From assembly GCF_901709675.1 (NCBI RefSeq), contig NC_051101.1, positions 12,732,501 to 12,796,500 on the forward strand: a stretch of DNA of 64,000 nucleotides, in the 5' to 3' direction. Under the pieces are notes generated by a model. That model saw nothing but the letters and a program-made list of their open reading frames with translations. It did no database searches and had not been told where the DNA came from. Numbering within the stretch: the stretch's first letter is position 1; every line of letters begins with the position of its first letter. The position numbers and the translations under genes are program-made. Source of the stretch: Syngnathus acus. Its lineage: Eukaryota; Chordata; Actinopteri; Syngnathiformes; Syngnathidae. This document shows, piece after piece, positions 1 to 12,500 of the stretch.

Positions 1-3000
1 CAAATATTTTTTGCCCCTCGGAGTCTGTGGGCAGAGCATGCTGTCGGAGTTTGATCATTTAGAGGATTTCTTGGTTTGTACCTTTCAGGCAACAAGTAGT
101 TTTCCAATTTCTAGAACTCAAATGTCAAGAAAAAAAAAAAGTCGAACCTTTGAGCGTTCAACGCCGGTGACAAAATGTCGTCTTCCAAAAACGACAATTA
201 TGCACTTTGTTTTCCGAGAGTGAGGCCACCCAAAGACAATTGGACTGTCAGTGTTTAATGGCTCGGTAGATAGATAACAGTGAGGGTTGACTACAGACCC
301 GAGGCAGTCATACAGTTGAGATTCAAGATGCTGACTTCAAACCGCAGCAAACGGCTCACTGGAGGCCCGGCTCGCTTCCGCAGTCGGGAGCAATTTGCAA
401 GCTTGAAACCGTTTTCACACGCACGCTATTTTTAGACGCTCCAGTGAGGTGTATGCGCTTGCTTGAGAAACACTTCGTCCAGGCTTCGGGCTTGTTCAAG
501 GAGACACAAACACTTCTGGAATTATTGATAAGCTCAGTTTCTGGGAAAACTGAAATAATGCTAGTTTTTGGGGTGCGGTGTTTTGTCACTAGGGAGCTTT
601 GACTTGTAGCCTTAACACAAGACAAAACAAAATGGCCGCCCCTAAGATAGATGAGGGTAGATTTCTACGTTTAATTTATATTCCGCAAGTGCTATAGTAA
701 TCAGAACACCTTGTTAAGACTTTTGACTTTATTTCCAGTTTAATAAGATAGAAATTAGAAGGCGCCATAAAGTCTCATGAAGCCCTGCCAGAAAAAAAAC
801 ACAGGAAGTCGGCCATTTTGGTTTTAGCGGTCATTTGAGGGTCATTTTCACTAGTCCTTCAAAAATGAACATTTCCTCCTAGGGTATGCAAATTTGTGAG
901 AAATTGAAATTTTGGTAATCGCTAGCCGATACTCCATGAAACGCTAAACTAGTCATGATGAAGAAACCAGCAACAAAGTTTCATGAATTCATAGTACAAA
1001 AAGAAAATAGCAAATGCTTAAAATTCCGAACGCAAACAGGAGAGATAGTAAATGAAGTCTGCACAAGAGGCAGATTTTTCGCACGGTCAACAATTTGCGC
1101 GTCCTTGAGATACTTAGCTTAGCCACATCCTGGCCGGGCACGTGATGCTAAATAAGAACAGAGGTTCTCAGGGTAAACAAGGTATCTAAATGCTAATAAG
1201 GCTGTCTTCTCTTATGTGCGGGCATCATTTAAGACAACTAAAGCCAGCCGGGAAACCGTGGAGACGTCCACCAGCTAATTCCCTCTTTGCTCAAGACCCC
1301 AAACGTCATGTTTTGAAGGTACCTAAGTGGCAAGGCGGTGTGAAACTACCTATAATTTGTTCAACAAAAAGCTTTTTAAAGAGAAGCATGTTCAGGGATT
1401 AAAGTGGACCTCCATCACAGGAAGCCGGTGCATTTTGTCCGTCTTTTCCGCCGCTGACAGTTGCCAAGAGACGGCGGGAGATGAGCGAGGGGTTTAGACA
1501 CGACACGTCTTTTTTTTTTTTTTTGTTCAGATCTGCACCGCGCAGCCAGCCGCACACAACTTCCTGGTAATCAAATATCACATGTTCGTCTTAAAAGGCA
1601 GAGCCTTGGTTGCCATTAGCATAATTTGGATGTGGAAATGCGACAATTACACTCTCGGGGTGTTGAGGCGACGCCGCGGGTCGTCCATTAGGTGCACTGA
1701 ATTGGTGGGTAATTACCTTGTCATCCTTAAAGACAGCGACTGACGCAAACAAATTACGATATACTCGGGCTGAATGATTCGTCGTTTTCTGATCAAAATT
1801 GCGATTTTAGACAATGAAATTCTGTGGGGGGTTTTGTGGGGTCTTCCTACAACCTACCAAATGGCGAAATCAGAAGTAGCATGCTAGTTTATGCTAACGC
1901 TATCGCCTCATGTTTTGTATCTTCATTGAAGATATGTGAATAAGCTTTGGACAATGAGATTTTATGGGTTTTATGTTTTTCTTTGGTGGGGTCTTCCTAC
2001 AACCTGCCAAACGTGAAAAATCAGAAGTAGCATGCTAGTTTACGCTAACCAATCAGGATTAGCTTTCGTCTCATGTTTTGTATCTTAATTAAAAATATGT
2101 GAATAAGGGTTGGGAAACACCGGGCTTAGAGGATGTTGAAGACTTGGCAGATAGTCTTTCATGTGACAAAGCGTCTGAGGAAGTGTTTTGACTTTCACTT
2201 GACATTCCTCTAGTGCGGAGGTTTGAAATGTCAGTGCAGTAGCGACTGGGTCGCCCGCCTGCCTGCTTGGTGGCTTCCTAAGCGAAGGAAGACAAATGCG
2301 ACATGTCACCCAGGAAACCCTCACAGAGGGACTGAGAGACACAAAGATAGAAAGATTGAGAGACCCGCCATGTTGGGCGTATTGTGGAGATTAACGTCAG
2401 GATTTGATGCGCATTGCGTCGCCATGTAGGAAGCGCCGAGATATTACAATGTGCATTCCGTTCAAAAAAGAAGAAACCCTGGTTGAAAACCCCTTTCAAA
2501 CCCTAACCTTGACTTGAAATCCAAATTTAAAGCTTACTTTGAAACCTTGCCACTAGCTTCAAAACTATCTGCTATTTGAAAAGCAGCAGCGGTGCAGTGA
2601 AAATCCCACGGGGGTGCTTTCAAGCAGAAGTAAAGCAGGGGGAGAATGTAAAGCAATCCAAGGGGAGGTGAAGGCGACGACGGACGCCGCCCACCTTTCG
2701 GGAGGCTAATGACAGGAAAGAGGGAGCCACCCGCGGGGGTCCCCGCAGGTCGAGGCCTCCTTTTAATTGGTCGTAGGAAAACAAGACGGAGACTTCACGG
2801 GGAGAAAAGTCGAGTGTGAGAGGCCAATTACAGCCACGACTTCAGCCATTTATTATTCATGTGCTCACATACAGGATGGATTACGGTACAGTTTGGTTCA
2901 TAACGTGTTTGACCACAGCCCAATTTGAAACACAAACCAAATAGATTTAAAACCCGACTTTGAGCCCCAAATGTTTGTCCCAGGTGTCTCATGTCAGACC

Positions 3001-6000
3001 TGCAGACCGTCTCCCTTCTTGGATGCCAGCCTACTTGCATGCAAATGTGTGTGTCTCTCCCGGAGGTGTTGTGCGTGCGCATATTAATTTCATATTTACT
3101 CATCTATTTTTAAACCTGCTGAGTGATGACGGCCTGGCACCAGCGAGGCGTCAAAGTCGATTTGATCTAACGCCGTTTGTGTGACTTTCTCACTTTTGAG
3201 GAGGAAATGTGCTGCTTATTGTTTCATTGCTTCTGCCACCTCCGCTTTGAATTGATTCATTTCTTTATCGAGTGATATTGTTTGATTTATACAATAGGGT
3301 TCTTGCTCCGACATATAAAAATCCCGAGGTCGAGCGAGGTTATAATAGTTTTGGAGTTTGTATGATAGTTGGTATCTATTTCATTTTGTCTTTTGTTTAC
3401 TAAATTCAGTTTTTAATTTGTTTTTGATTTTTGTGTAGATTTATTTCATTGATTTTGTTTTACTATAATAACTGTAGTCTTCTTGTGGTGGCATCAAAGA
3501 TGATGTTTGAAGCCGCCCAATAACGTTCCTGATCAATAAATGTCCACCTCGGAACAAGAATGACAAAAATCGATGCGATTCTTGCTCTGACACGAGACAA
3601 CAATCAGCGAGAGTTAATTAAAACCCAACGCTGACACTCTTGATTGAGTGGTATTTACCCTCAGGGACCAGAAAATAAAGAAGGAACGAGGTTCTATTTT
3701 TTTTTTAATCCGTTCTGTGTGACACGATTAACATGCTTCGTGAGGGTTTCAGATTGCGGTTTGGAATTGGAAATAGATGTTTGGGTTTCAAGACCTGTTT
3801 GAAGTTGTAATTTAGGGTTTCAAATGCTAGTTTTAATAATTACAATCAAAGCGTAAAGGTCAGAGATATTGCTCATATAACAAAAGATGTAGTAGCGACT
3901 TCTGCGCTTTGCTAGCAGCGTTACGTAAAAACCGCACATTCACTTTCCAGGAAACTTCAGAGTTTATAAAATAAATCTCAAATGCAATAACTGTCATTTG
4001 TGACGCAATTTAGTAGTTAACCGAAACAGAAACGGCAAGAGTTATTGTTTTTAATCGTTTTTTGTTAGCTAGCTAACGCAAAAACAACAACAGATATTGT
4101 GTTGAGATTTTACAGGGAATTTTATTACCCTTTTGGTTACGGCACTTACTGTAAGTTTTCGACCATAATTCAGGAATGTTCCAGTTATGACGAAAAAACA
4201 AACAAAAAAACAGCCTGACACAAAAACTGAAATGAATGTCAACATAAATAACAATGTCACAGACAAACACGACGGGTGGCGTCACGCCACCTCCAGCTCC
4301 AATTTCCTTCTTAGATTGTTTGCTGCCATCTTTGATTAGGAGCTCTCACTCCATCAGCTATTCGGAATCCAACCCCCGAGGCTAGCGCCGCCGCCGCCGC
4401 CGTCCTCATGATGCATCCATATAAACAACCCCCCCAAGCCTCTGTGTGTTTAATGCTCCTGTCTGACTCTTCGCTAACACAATTTCCACGGAAAACCAAT
4501 TTGTTGCCTGTCAGACAGAAAAGCGTCTATTTTTTTCGCCGTGATTTGTCATAACGCCGCTTCGTTTTTCTTGTACGCTACACGCACAAAAATCCGCAAG
4601 CACTTTTTCATGTTACAAAAGTTTCCAAGTATCAAAAGTTTGGAGTCCCCGACACCAGTTGCACAGATTGACATGGAATTGGGCGGACATGTCAATCATA
4701 ACACCACGCTGGAAAAAGCCTCAAGCAATTAGGACAGGAAGTTGATTTGCAGTAACGATAGACTTTCAAATCATTGCGCGAACGAACCGCTGTGATCTCC
4801 GATGAGGAAAAAAAATCACACGTGTGTGTTTTTAAAAGACGAGATTAATAGCGACTCCCAGAGTGATTAGCGCCCACTCGGGGAAGAAGAGGCCCGCGGC
4901 TGTGTTTCCACAGCTAATTGAAAGCGCTCCTTATTTACTCTTCTCTGCATTTCGCTTCCTGCTCTGATCCTCGTGGCGCGTGCCGTGATAGCTTCTTTCC
5001 ACCAGGAGTTCTTCTCGCACCAAAGGCAAGAAAACCAAATTAGGAATCACAGAAGGATTAATGCGCCAGCGGTGCAGGAAGATGGAAATGGAGGAAGGGG
5101 GGTGGGGGTGAGACGCTTCAGTCATTTTCCATGGCGGCCTATTTCTTCCTGTTAATTCCTTCACGCCTGTTAGTTTTCAAAGCGGCGGCATTGTGGTGCA
5201 GTAGGACACTATGATTGAGAAATTGAGAATTATTTTTAGACGAGCGCTCACTTACACCCCCTGAGGACATCATTCTGTTTCTTTTGCTTCTCTGTCAGCA
5301 CTTCCGGAACACTTGGGATGACATGCTGGGATGTCAGATTCGCACTATTGTCGCGTCGCTAGCAGACGCAGTTTTCAATCAAGGGGCTTCATTGATTTGG
5401 GATAATAATGTCAAGAAATGGATGTAAAGGTCCAGAAGAGAAGGAGTTGTCCCGGTTGGGTCATTTATCATACAAATTTGAATTTATAAAAGAAAAAAAA
5501 ATTGAATATGCATTGTAATATTCTGGTTCTGCCTTTCACGAAATGTAGAAAAAATTAAATAATTTAAATAATAAATACATAAAATAATTAAAAATATTCC
5601 GGTTCTGCCTTTTACGATATGTAAAAACAAAAACTAAATAAATAAAATAAAAAATTGAATAAATGAATAAATAAAATAATTTTCATCTCAATTAAGGGAA
5701 ATTGGTTCATTTACACATCTGATAATCTCTCATGTTGCAATGGTTGGGAATGACTGCTCGAAATGTTACCACCAATCCATTGCCGAGTTCTTTATGAAGA
5801 CATTAGCCAAGGTCTCCCGACTTTACTTGGACTCAAGACGAAAACTCGCCCGTGCGAGACGTTAGCGATTTAGCGTTAGCTGACCTCCAAGGCTGAGCAG
5901 CCTTTTTGATGGCCTTTTTATTTAACAACGCCGGGCGATTGCAGCTCGTTAGCCACCGCTAACGCCGCGGCTCTCGGACCAGCGAGCCGACGAGCACGTG

Positions 6001-6392
6001 CGGCGTCAGCAATCAGCGCTGATTGGATTTTGATCTCCTCCGATTAGGTCTGGAGCACCGAGTCTAATTTAGCAAACCCGACCTGAAGTGAATTCTTAAT
6101 CACTTGACTATTTGAATTGCAAATTGTCTCAGATCTTTTATTTATCTTTCTTTTTTTTTTTTGTAGGACAGTTTTAATTATAGTTAACGACTGCTGCAGC
6201 TGCAGATGTTCGCTCAGAAATGTCAACCGTTGACGTTTGTGTGTTTCATCAGTTCTTCTTCAGTAATGATGAGTTATTTTTCTATGCCATGCATATCAAT
6301 GAACAAAAAGGAGGCCACTTATTATCGTTGCTAGCCGCAGACAATGTTAAAAGGGCAAAGCAATCATGACAGTCTCCCTGTTTGTGTCTCAG
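1..6392 (+). other. upstream rftn1 sequence, probably intron
   Basis: No exon encoding the raftlin Met-Gly-Cys start or the following block was found. The stretch holds the 1811-2115 tandem duplication, an AT-rich stretch at about 5466-5700 with two 30-bp direct repeats (ggttctgcctt core), and degenerate GGGTTTCAAA-type motifs. Confidence 0.5.
1811..2115 (+). repeat. tandem duplication, about 140 and 165 bp
   Basis: Unit 1 (1811-1950) and unit 2 (1951-2115) share acaatga..att, ggggtcttcctacaacct, agaagtagcatgctagttta, ctcatgttttgtatctt and atatgtgaataag. Unit 2 carries extra bases. Confidence 0.8.
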
Positions 6393-6570
6393 GCGGGACG
6401 TCCACGTTGCGTCTGTCGTCAGTGCGAGAGCTGCCGGAACAGTTGCAGGAGCTTTACCAGCAAGGCTTCCTCCTGGCCGCCATCCACCCGTTCATCCACC
6501 CCTGCGGCCCGGAATCCAACAGCCCGCAACACCAACTCTACCGAGCCATCTTGGTTCAGAGCAACGATGG
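6393..6570 (+). CDS. rftn1: rftn1 exon, first in window
   Basis: The acceptor follows gtgtctcag and the donor is gtacgt. The exon encodes LRLSSVRELPEQ, LQELYQQGF and LAAIHPFIHP, the raftlin N-terminal conserved block. It enters after one base of a split codon and leaves after two bases (GG). Confidence 0.92.
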
Positions 6571-9500
6571 GTACGTCAGAGCACACTCATTTCTTGGCCA
6601 AGTATTATATTGATGTTTCTTTTCAAGAAATGCAAATTGTATGTATGCTTCGATTCTTACAAAATGGCTGCTTTAAAACAAAATGGCAGACTTCCTGTCC
6701 AATTTCGGACATTGGCGCTTGACTTTTTTTTTTTTCATGCGCCCTGTTAAAATTGACCCACTCAATCCGTTTAGCTGGTCTCAGTCTCGTTGATGCTTTA
6801 CAAATATTCTAGGGGGCGCTAGTGAGTAAGAATTGGGTAGTCATGTTCGGTACCCTAAGATATCATATTTTCACCAGGATAGAACGAAAACCAAACTCTG
6901 ATTCTCATGGGGGAGTTGATGGAGGGACCAAGTTAAAGATTCAGCAGGGCTTGAATGAAATATTTATTATTCAAAAATGGAGTGTCTTGTGAGATCGGCC
7001 AAGTTAATTTTAAGCTATTTTGCTGTTTTATCAAGATTGCATTGAAAATAATTTAACGAAATAATCAGTAAATAAATTTCCGCATTCACATTACTGAAAA
7101 AAGTGACCTAAAATGCTTTTTTTTTTGCATATCTGTCAGATGTAAACAGCGCCAACATGCATCGTGGGCACTAATGCAGCTCGAAAACAAGACAGCGCTG
7201 TAGTACCTCTCACTTGACTGACGCGAGGGGTAATTTGCCCCCCCTATCCACCCCCTCCCCACGGAGTCCCCACCTCGCCTCAGAAAAAATATAAAATGTC
7301 AACTGTCAAATCCCCCAATGTTCCATTAGGCAGCGATGTGACCAAGTTACACTTGAACAGGCAATGGCTGATGGGAAGTATTCATCATTACTGGCTGATT
7401 GTAGGGAGAAGCGGACGACGAAGCGAGTGGGGTGGGGGGTGGGGGGTGATAATGAGGTCCCCACTAAAGAGCAGTAGAGGTGAGCGGCCGGCATGAAATG
7501 ACTCACAAACAGGTGAAGAAATGCTCTGTGGCACGCTGTATTGTCATAGCAATGGATGGAGGCCATGCATGGATGGCTGGAAGGAAGGAAGGGAAGGGGG
7601 AGCGCTGGAGCAGAGGGAAAAAAAGAAGAAGAAAGGCACCGGAGGAAGTCGACTTCTCCGCCGGGAGTCTTTTTATAGCCTTGTCGTCGCCTGTTGCACG
7701 AGAGAAAGACTTTTATGTTGCAGCGCTGAGTGCACCTCATAAATGTCCACTTATCTGACAGGAAGTGATGTCACAAAGTGAAGGGGTGCGTGAAAAGCTG
7801 CAGCGTGGCGTTTAAAAATGACATTTTAAAAATCTCTTCTTGCTTCAGCGTTTCATTTGTTTCACCCTAAACGCGTTATAAATGAACGTCATCTCGATTT
7901 AAGCTCCTTCAGATGTCCTTAGTAGGGTTCTGAATTTGACAGGTCTCCATTTTCACAGCCAGCGCAAGTCTAGGGCAACAAAGGGACGTTTGCGCCATTG
8001 AGGGGGTGAACACAGCCGACGTGCTTCTTGCCTTCCTGCTTGGTCACAGCGGGCACAAACAAGTCATCCATGAACCCCAAACAGCAACATCTGTCACCTT
8101 AACGCAACATGAACGTCGTCCTGCGGAGATGGGGGCGGGGCATCAGTTGCCGCATGTTTGTCAGAGTTCACACAGAAGGTGTCGCTTTGGCATTTTCAAT
8201 GCCCCAGGGTGCAAATGCAAACAAATCCGTCTTGTGTTTCCTTCTTTATCACTTCTCATTCCCGTCAATATTATTTACTTTTATATTCCGTTTGTGGAAT
8301 ATGTTTTAAGCAGCAACATCTATCTCAAGGGGCGGCCATTTTGTCACTTGCTGTCGACTGGAAAATAACCTTACAGTGCCGAAGGGCTCAGCTTGTAAAG
8401 GTCACATGACCAAACTAAAAAAAACACGAATGCCGTGATTGGTTGATTTGTGTATGCTGCCCCCGGTGGCAAAACACCAGAAGAAGAATGTCGTCGTCTC
8501 CTCCACGCCGGATGCGTTCTGAACCTTTTCCCGTCCAAATCAAATTACGGCGCATTAGAGCTCTCGATGGCTGGATTGTCTGAGGAGCCATTGTCACGAC
8601 TCTCGGCGCACAAATGACAAAATTGACTTTTTTTCTCCACTCGCTATCCGGTGGCGTGTTCATGCTAAAAGCTTTTCATTTCATCTTCTTCTTTACGCAG
8701 TAACTTGAGAAGAGATTTTAAAAAGTATGCGAGTGCGCGTATAAAACGAGCGCACATATGGCTCCCTGGACGATCGCAAACAGAGCACGAGGGTGTAAAA
8801 ATAGATTAAATGCAATGTATGATTCATAACCTCATGTTTGTATTAGCCTTTGATGTCATCTACGCCGAAAAAAGATTTCTTTTTTGTACATTATATGGCA
8901 GGATTTAGGCGGGATAAAAAAATCTCACATTTCATTTTCTGTTTTACATTTTGGATCACAACGATGTGCAAAAAAAAAAAAAAAAACGAATCTTTTACAC
9001 AGCAAGTGAACGTTGGCCGAAATTGTTGAATTCTAGTGACATTGATTTGCTCTTGCTGTTAAAACTGTCACCATGACGACAGAGCCACAATGCTTTCCCC
9101 TTCCAGACCCACCAAGGTTTTTGTTCATATTATGCAATTTTCGTTTCAGAATTTATAACTACCCAGGTGTCTTCATAAAAAGCCGCCCGGCATTCAAAAA
9201 CTCACAAAGGATGAAGAATTACAGCCCACTTATCATCCATAAAGACGCTTACAATTGACATTTACAATATAATGCACGTCGATTATGATGCAATTCACTC
9301 CAATTGTGATGAGATCCTGCAAAATGATTCAATCCATTCACGATACCTACACTCCAATGATGATTCACTCTGGTTTCAATACGATTCACTGCAACTATGA
9401 TACGATTCACTGATCACAATGTGATACGATTAATTCCTATTCGAATATGATTCAGTCCAATTCCAATGTGATTCACTCCAATTATATGAGTCACTCCAAC

Positions 9501-12500
9501 CACGATCTAATAAAATTTATGGTTTAGGCCATTTAAAATATATTTCACATCAACTATGATAATAAATAAATAAATAAAATACATTATCATCCGCTACTGA
9601 TTCAATTCATTCTGGATCTAAATACAATTCTTTTCTATTACCACAATGCAATACAATTGACTCCAGTTACTGTTTGATTCACTAATTACTATTCAATTCC
9701 ACTTTCTAAAACGTTTCTATGGCGATAAAAGTAACTGCACAGATTGGCATCCGGTTGTGTGCGTGCGTCTGAGGCGTTAAAAGTCAGCAAGTGTCAACTT
9801 CTCTGCACGCGAGATCGAACACCAGAAGCTCTGATGCACCCTGCTGTATATCGGGTGACTTCACTCTTGTCACGCACACACAAACACGCACGTGGTGAGG
9901 AAAAGGCCGTTCGGGGCTTCTTGTCAACAGGATGAGCAGCAGGGAGATGGAAACAGCAACGTTCTCCTCCTGGGGGCCGATGTGGGAGAAGATCGGAGGG
10001 GAAACGTCGTCTTATAAATAGAAAGCAGCCTGCTTGAAGACACTTCAGTGTGTGCGTGCGTGTGTGAGGAAATTTGCATGGAATTTCCTGCCTTCACGCG
10101 TCTTGCCTTTCATCTGCGAGAGTCTTTAAGTTGGTTACATTGTCATTGTCGCCTCCCGCAGGCCAACAATCCCAGCAGCAAATGTTTACACGCTCCCTGC
10201 GTTTACACGGCCACAGAGAACAACACATTATTTTTTTTTAAATCTCTATTTGAACTTCTCCTGAAAGTCAAAGTGAAACTAATGTTGTTTTCTCCCCACA
10301 GGGTGGACAGGAGGCAGGCGGTGTGCCCGCCGTGCAGGCTGCAGTTGGAGCAGTGTGTGCCCGTAGAGCAGGTGCCAACCCCGGAGCTCATCCAGGGCTA
10401 CGTCAAAAAGGTAACAACTCAAACAACATATAAGCCATGAACAGTCACCTCAACTACAGTACGATTCCCTCAAATTTATTCACTCGATGGTACGATTAAT
10501 TCCAGATATGGTGGAAAAGATTCACTTTGATGATTTGATTCACACCAATCACGATGTGATATGATTCACTCCAGTTGGGATACATTACATTTATGACTCA
10601 CTCCAGATTCCGTGCAATACGAGTCACTCCAGTTTTCATACGATGGTACGATCAATTCCAGATATGGTGGAAAAGATTCACTTTGATGATTTGATTCACA
10701 CCAATCACGATGTGATGAGTCACTCCAGTTGGGATTCATTACATTTATGATTCACTCCAGATTCCGTGCAATACGAGTCACTCCAGTTTTGATACGATTT
10801 CAGTCACTCCACATTTAGTGGAGGATTCACTCAATTGACTGACTCCAACCACGATTCAGTCATGTGATACGAATCCTCCCAATTAGCAAAACGGTTCACT
10901 CAGTAACATTACGATTTACTCCAATTACGAAACATTGATTTATTTTCCCCTAATTTGAACTCAATGCGATACGTCTCATCTTAATTTGAGTTCTTCATCT
11001 TCTCCAACATGTTTGCAAACACCGCCGGGATGTTGGCACCCCAACACCCCGCCCCTGGAAGTTTCCCCCCTCGAACCCTCTTTGCCCTTCCATTAGTCAT
11101 GCCTCCGCCATCCTGTTGGACCTCATTACCGCTGCTTATCGTTTTCATCTGCTGAGCTGAGCGGGAAAGCTGGAATTCTATTCCAACTGAGACTTACAGG
11201 GATGACTTTTCCCTTCTCTATCATTATTTTAGCTTTCTCTCAATCTCTGTCATTATCCGCCGGCTTGCATCATGACCTTCAGATGCCTTCTCCGTAATAT
11301 CGGCGGCGGGAGGAAATGGGGAAAAATTCCAACTTGTTACCCCGCCGGCGGGATGTTTCCGGAATATTGTTCTGCAGAGTTTGCGCCTGGCAATCATCTT
11401 GGCTAACGAAGGGGAAAGCAAGCGGCGCAAAGTGCTTTGACCTAAAAGGCGTCTGGCTCACCTTGTCGCTACCTTCTCGGTGTTGACGCCGCGGGAAACG
11501 GTCGGGCCCGAGGTCGCGTTTGACGGGTGCATCTGTCGGCGGCTGATCCAGACGGAAATATCTCAACTGTGTCATGAATATATCACGGTGACACCCGCAG
11601 CAATCATTCCTGATCCCAGGAGGTCTGCGCTTCATCGGCACGACTTCTCGCATCACGAGGCGCGCATCATACACCAAAGTTATCGGTGTGAAATTTCAGG
11701 AGCAACCAAAACTGCACTCAAAAAAAAATTTATTCCAGCTCAATTTAATTGAATGTTAGCAAAGAAATGAGCACAATGGGCTCCAAACTGAAGCGAATAT
11801 TTTAACACTTACATTCATACAATAACATTATGGGCTATAAAATAATGACTAAAAGGAGCTAATGAACATATTTCCACAGTGTCATTATTTTTTTCTACAG
11901 GCAGATGTTTTGATAGCAGATCTCATTAGATTGCCAAGCTAATACCGCAGGTGTGCTTTGGATGGCGTTATTGGAATTAATGTGTGTGTTCTACTTGGTC
12001 AAGCAAGGCCTTTAACAAAATGATGTTAATGACGATAGCGTTCTTGAAAATGAATTCATTCAAATGCGCCGGTGCTCTCCGTTCGTCGCCCCCCCCCCTC
12101 CCTCCATCACCTCGTCCATCACCCCCCCTCCGCCGCCCTGTGTATTATCCTTAAATGAAAAAACAAGCTTTTATCTGTGTGATTCCATTTGGACGCATGG
12201 CAAGGAGCAGCGTGGCGTGGCAGCCGTCGCCTCGCATCAAGCGATGAGACTGGGAAGCCATTTGACTGTTTTCCAATTTAATTTCATAGTGAATAACCTG
12301 CAATTTGATTTTTATTCTCTTCCATCACGGAGAGAAGGCGTGTTTGGATGCCGAGAATGGCGGCCATTAACGTTCTTCCACGGCAAACGGCTCAATCCTT
12401 CTCTCTGGAACAATTGCAACATAAAATGCCAGTCGACGGGAACGCAATCTGAGGGGGGGTGCTGACTTTTGAAAATCTTCCAGCTGCCTTCCCAAATGTT

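Noticed and set aside
6812-6825. CTCF-like agggggcgctag in a raftlin intron
   Set aside because: Only the central core fits; the first three positions of the consensus fail, so it is not listed as a site.
7306-7740. 144-aa open frame on - strand
   Set aside because: Lies in a purine-rich raftlin intron stretch; no domain or homologue recognised.
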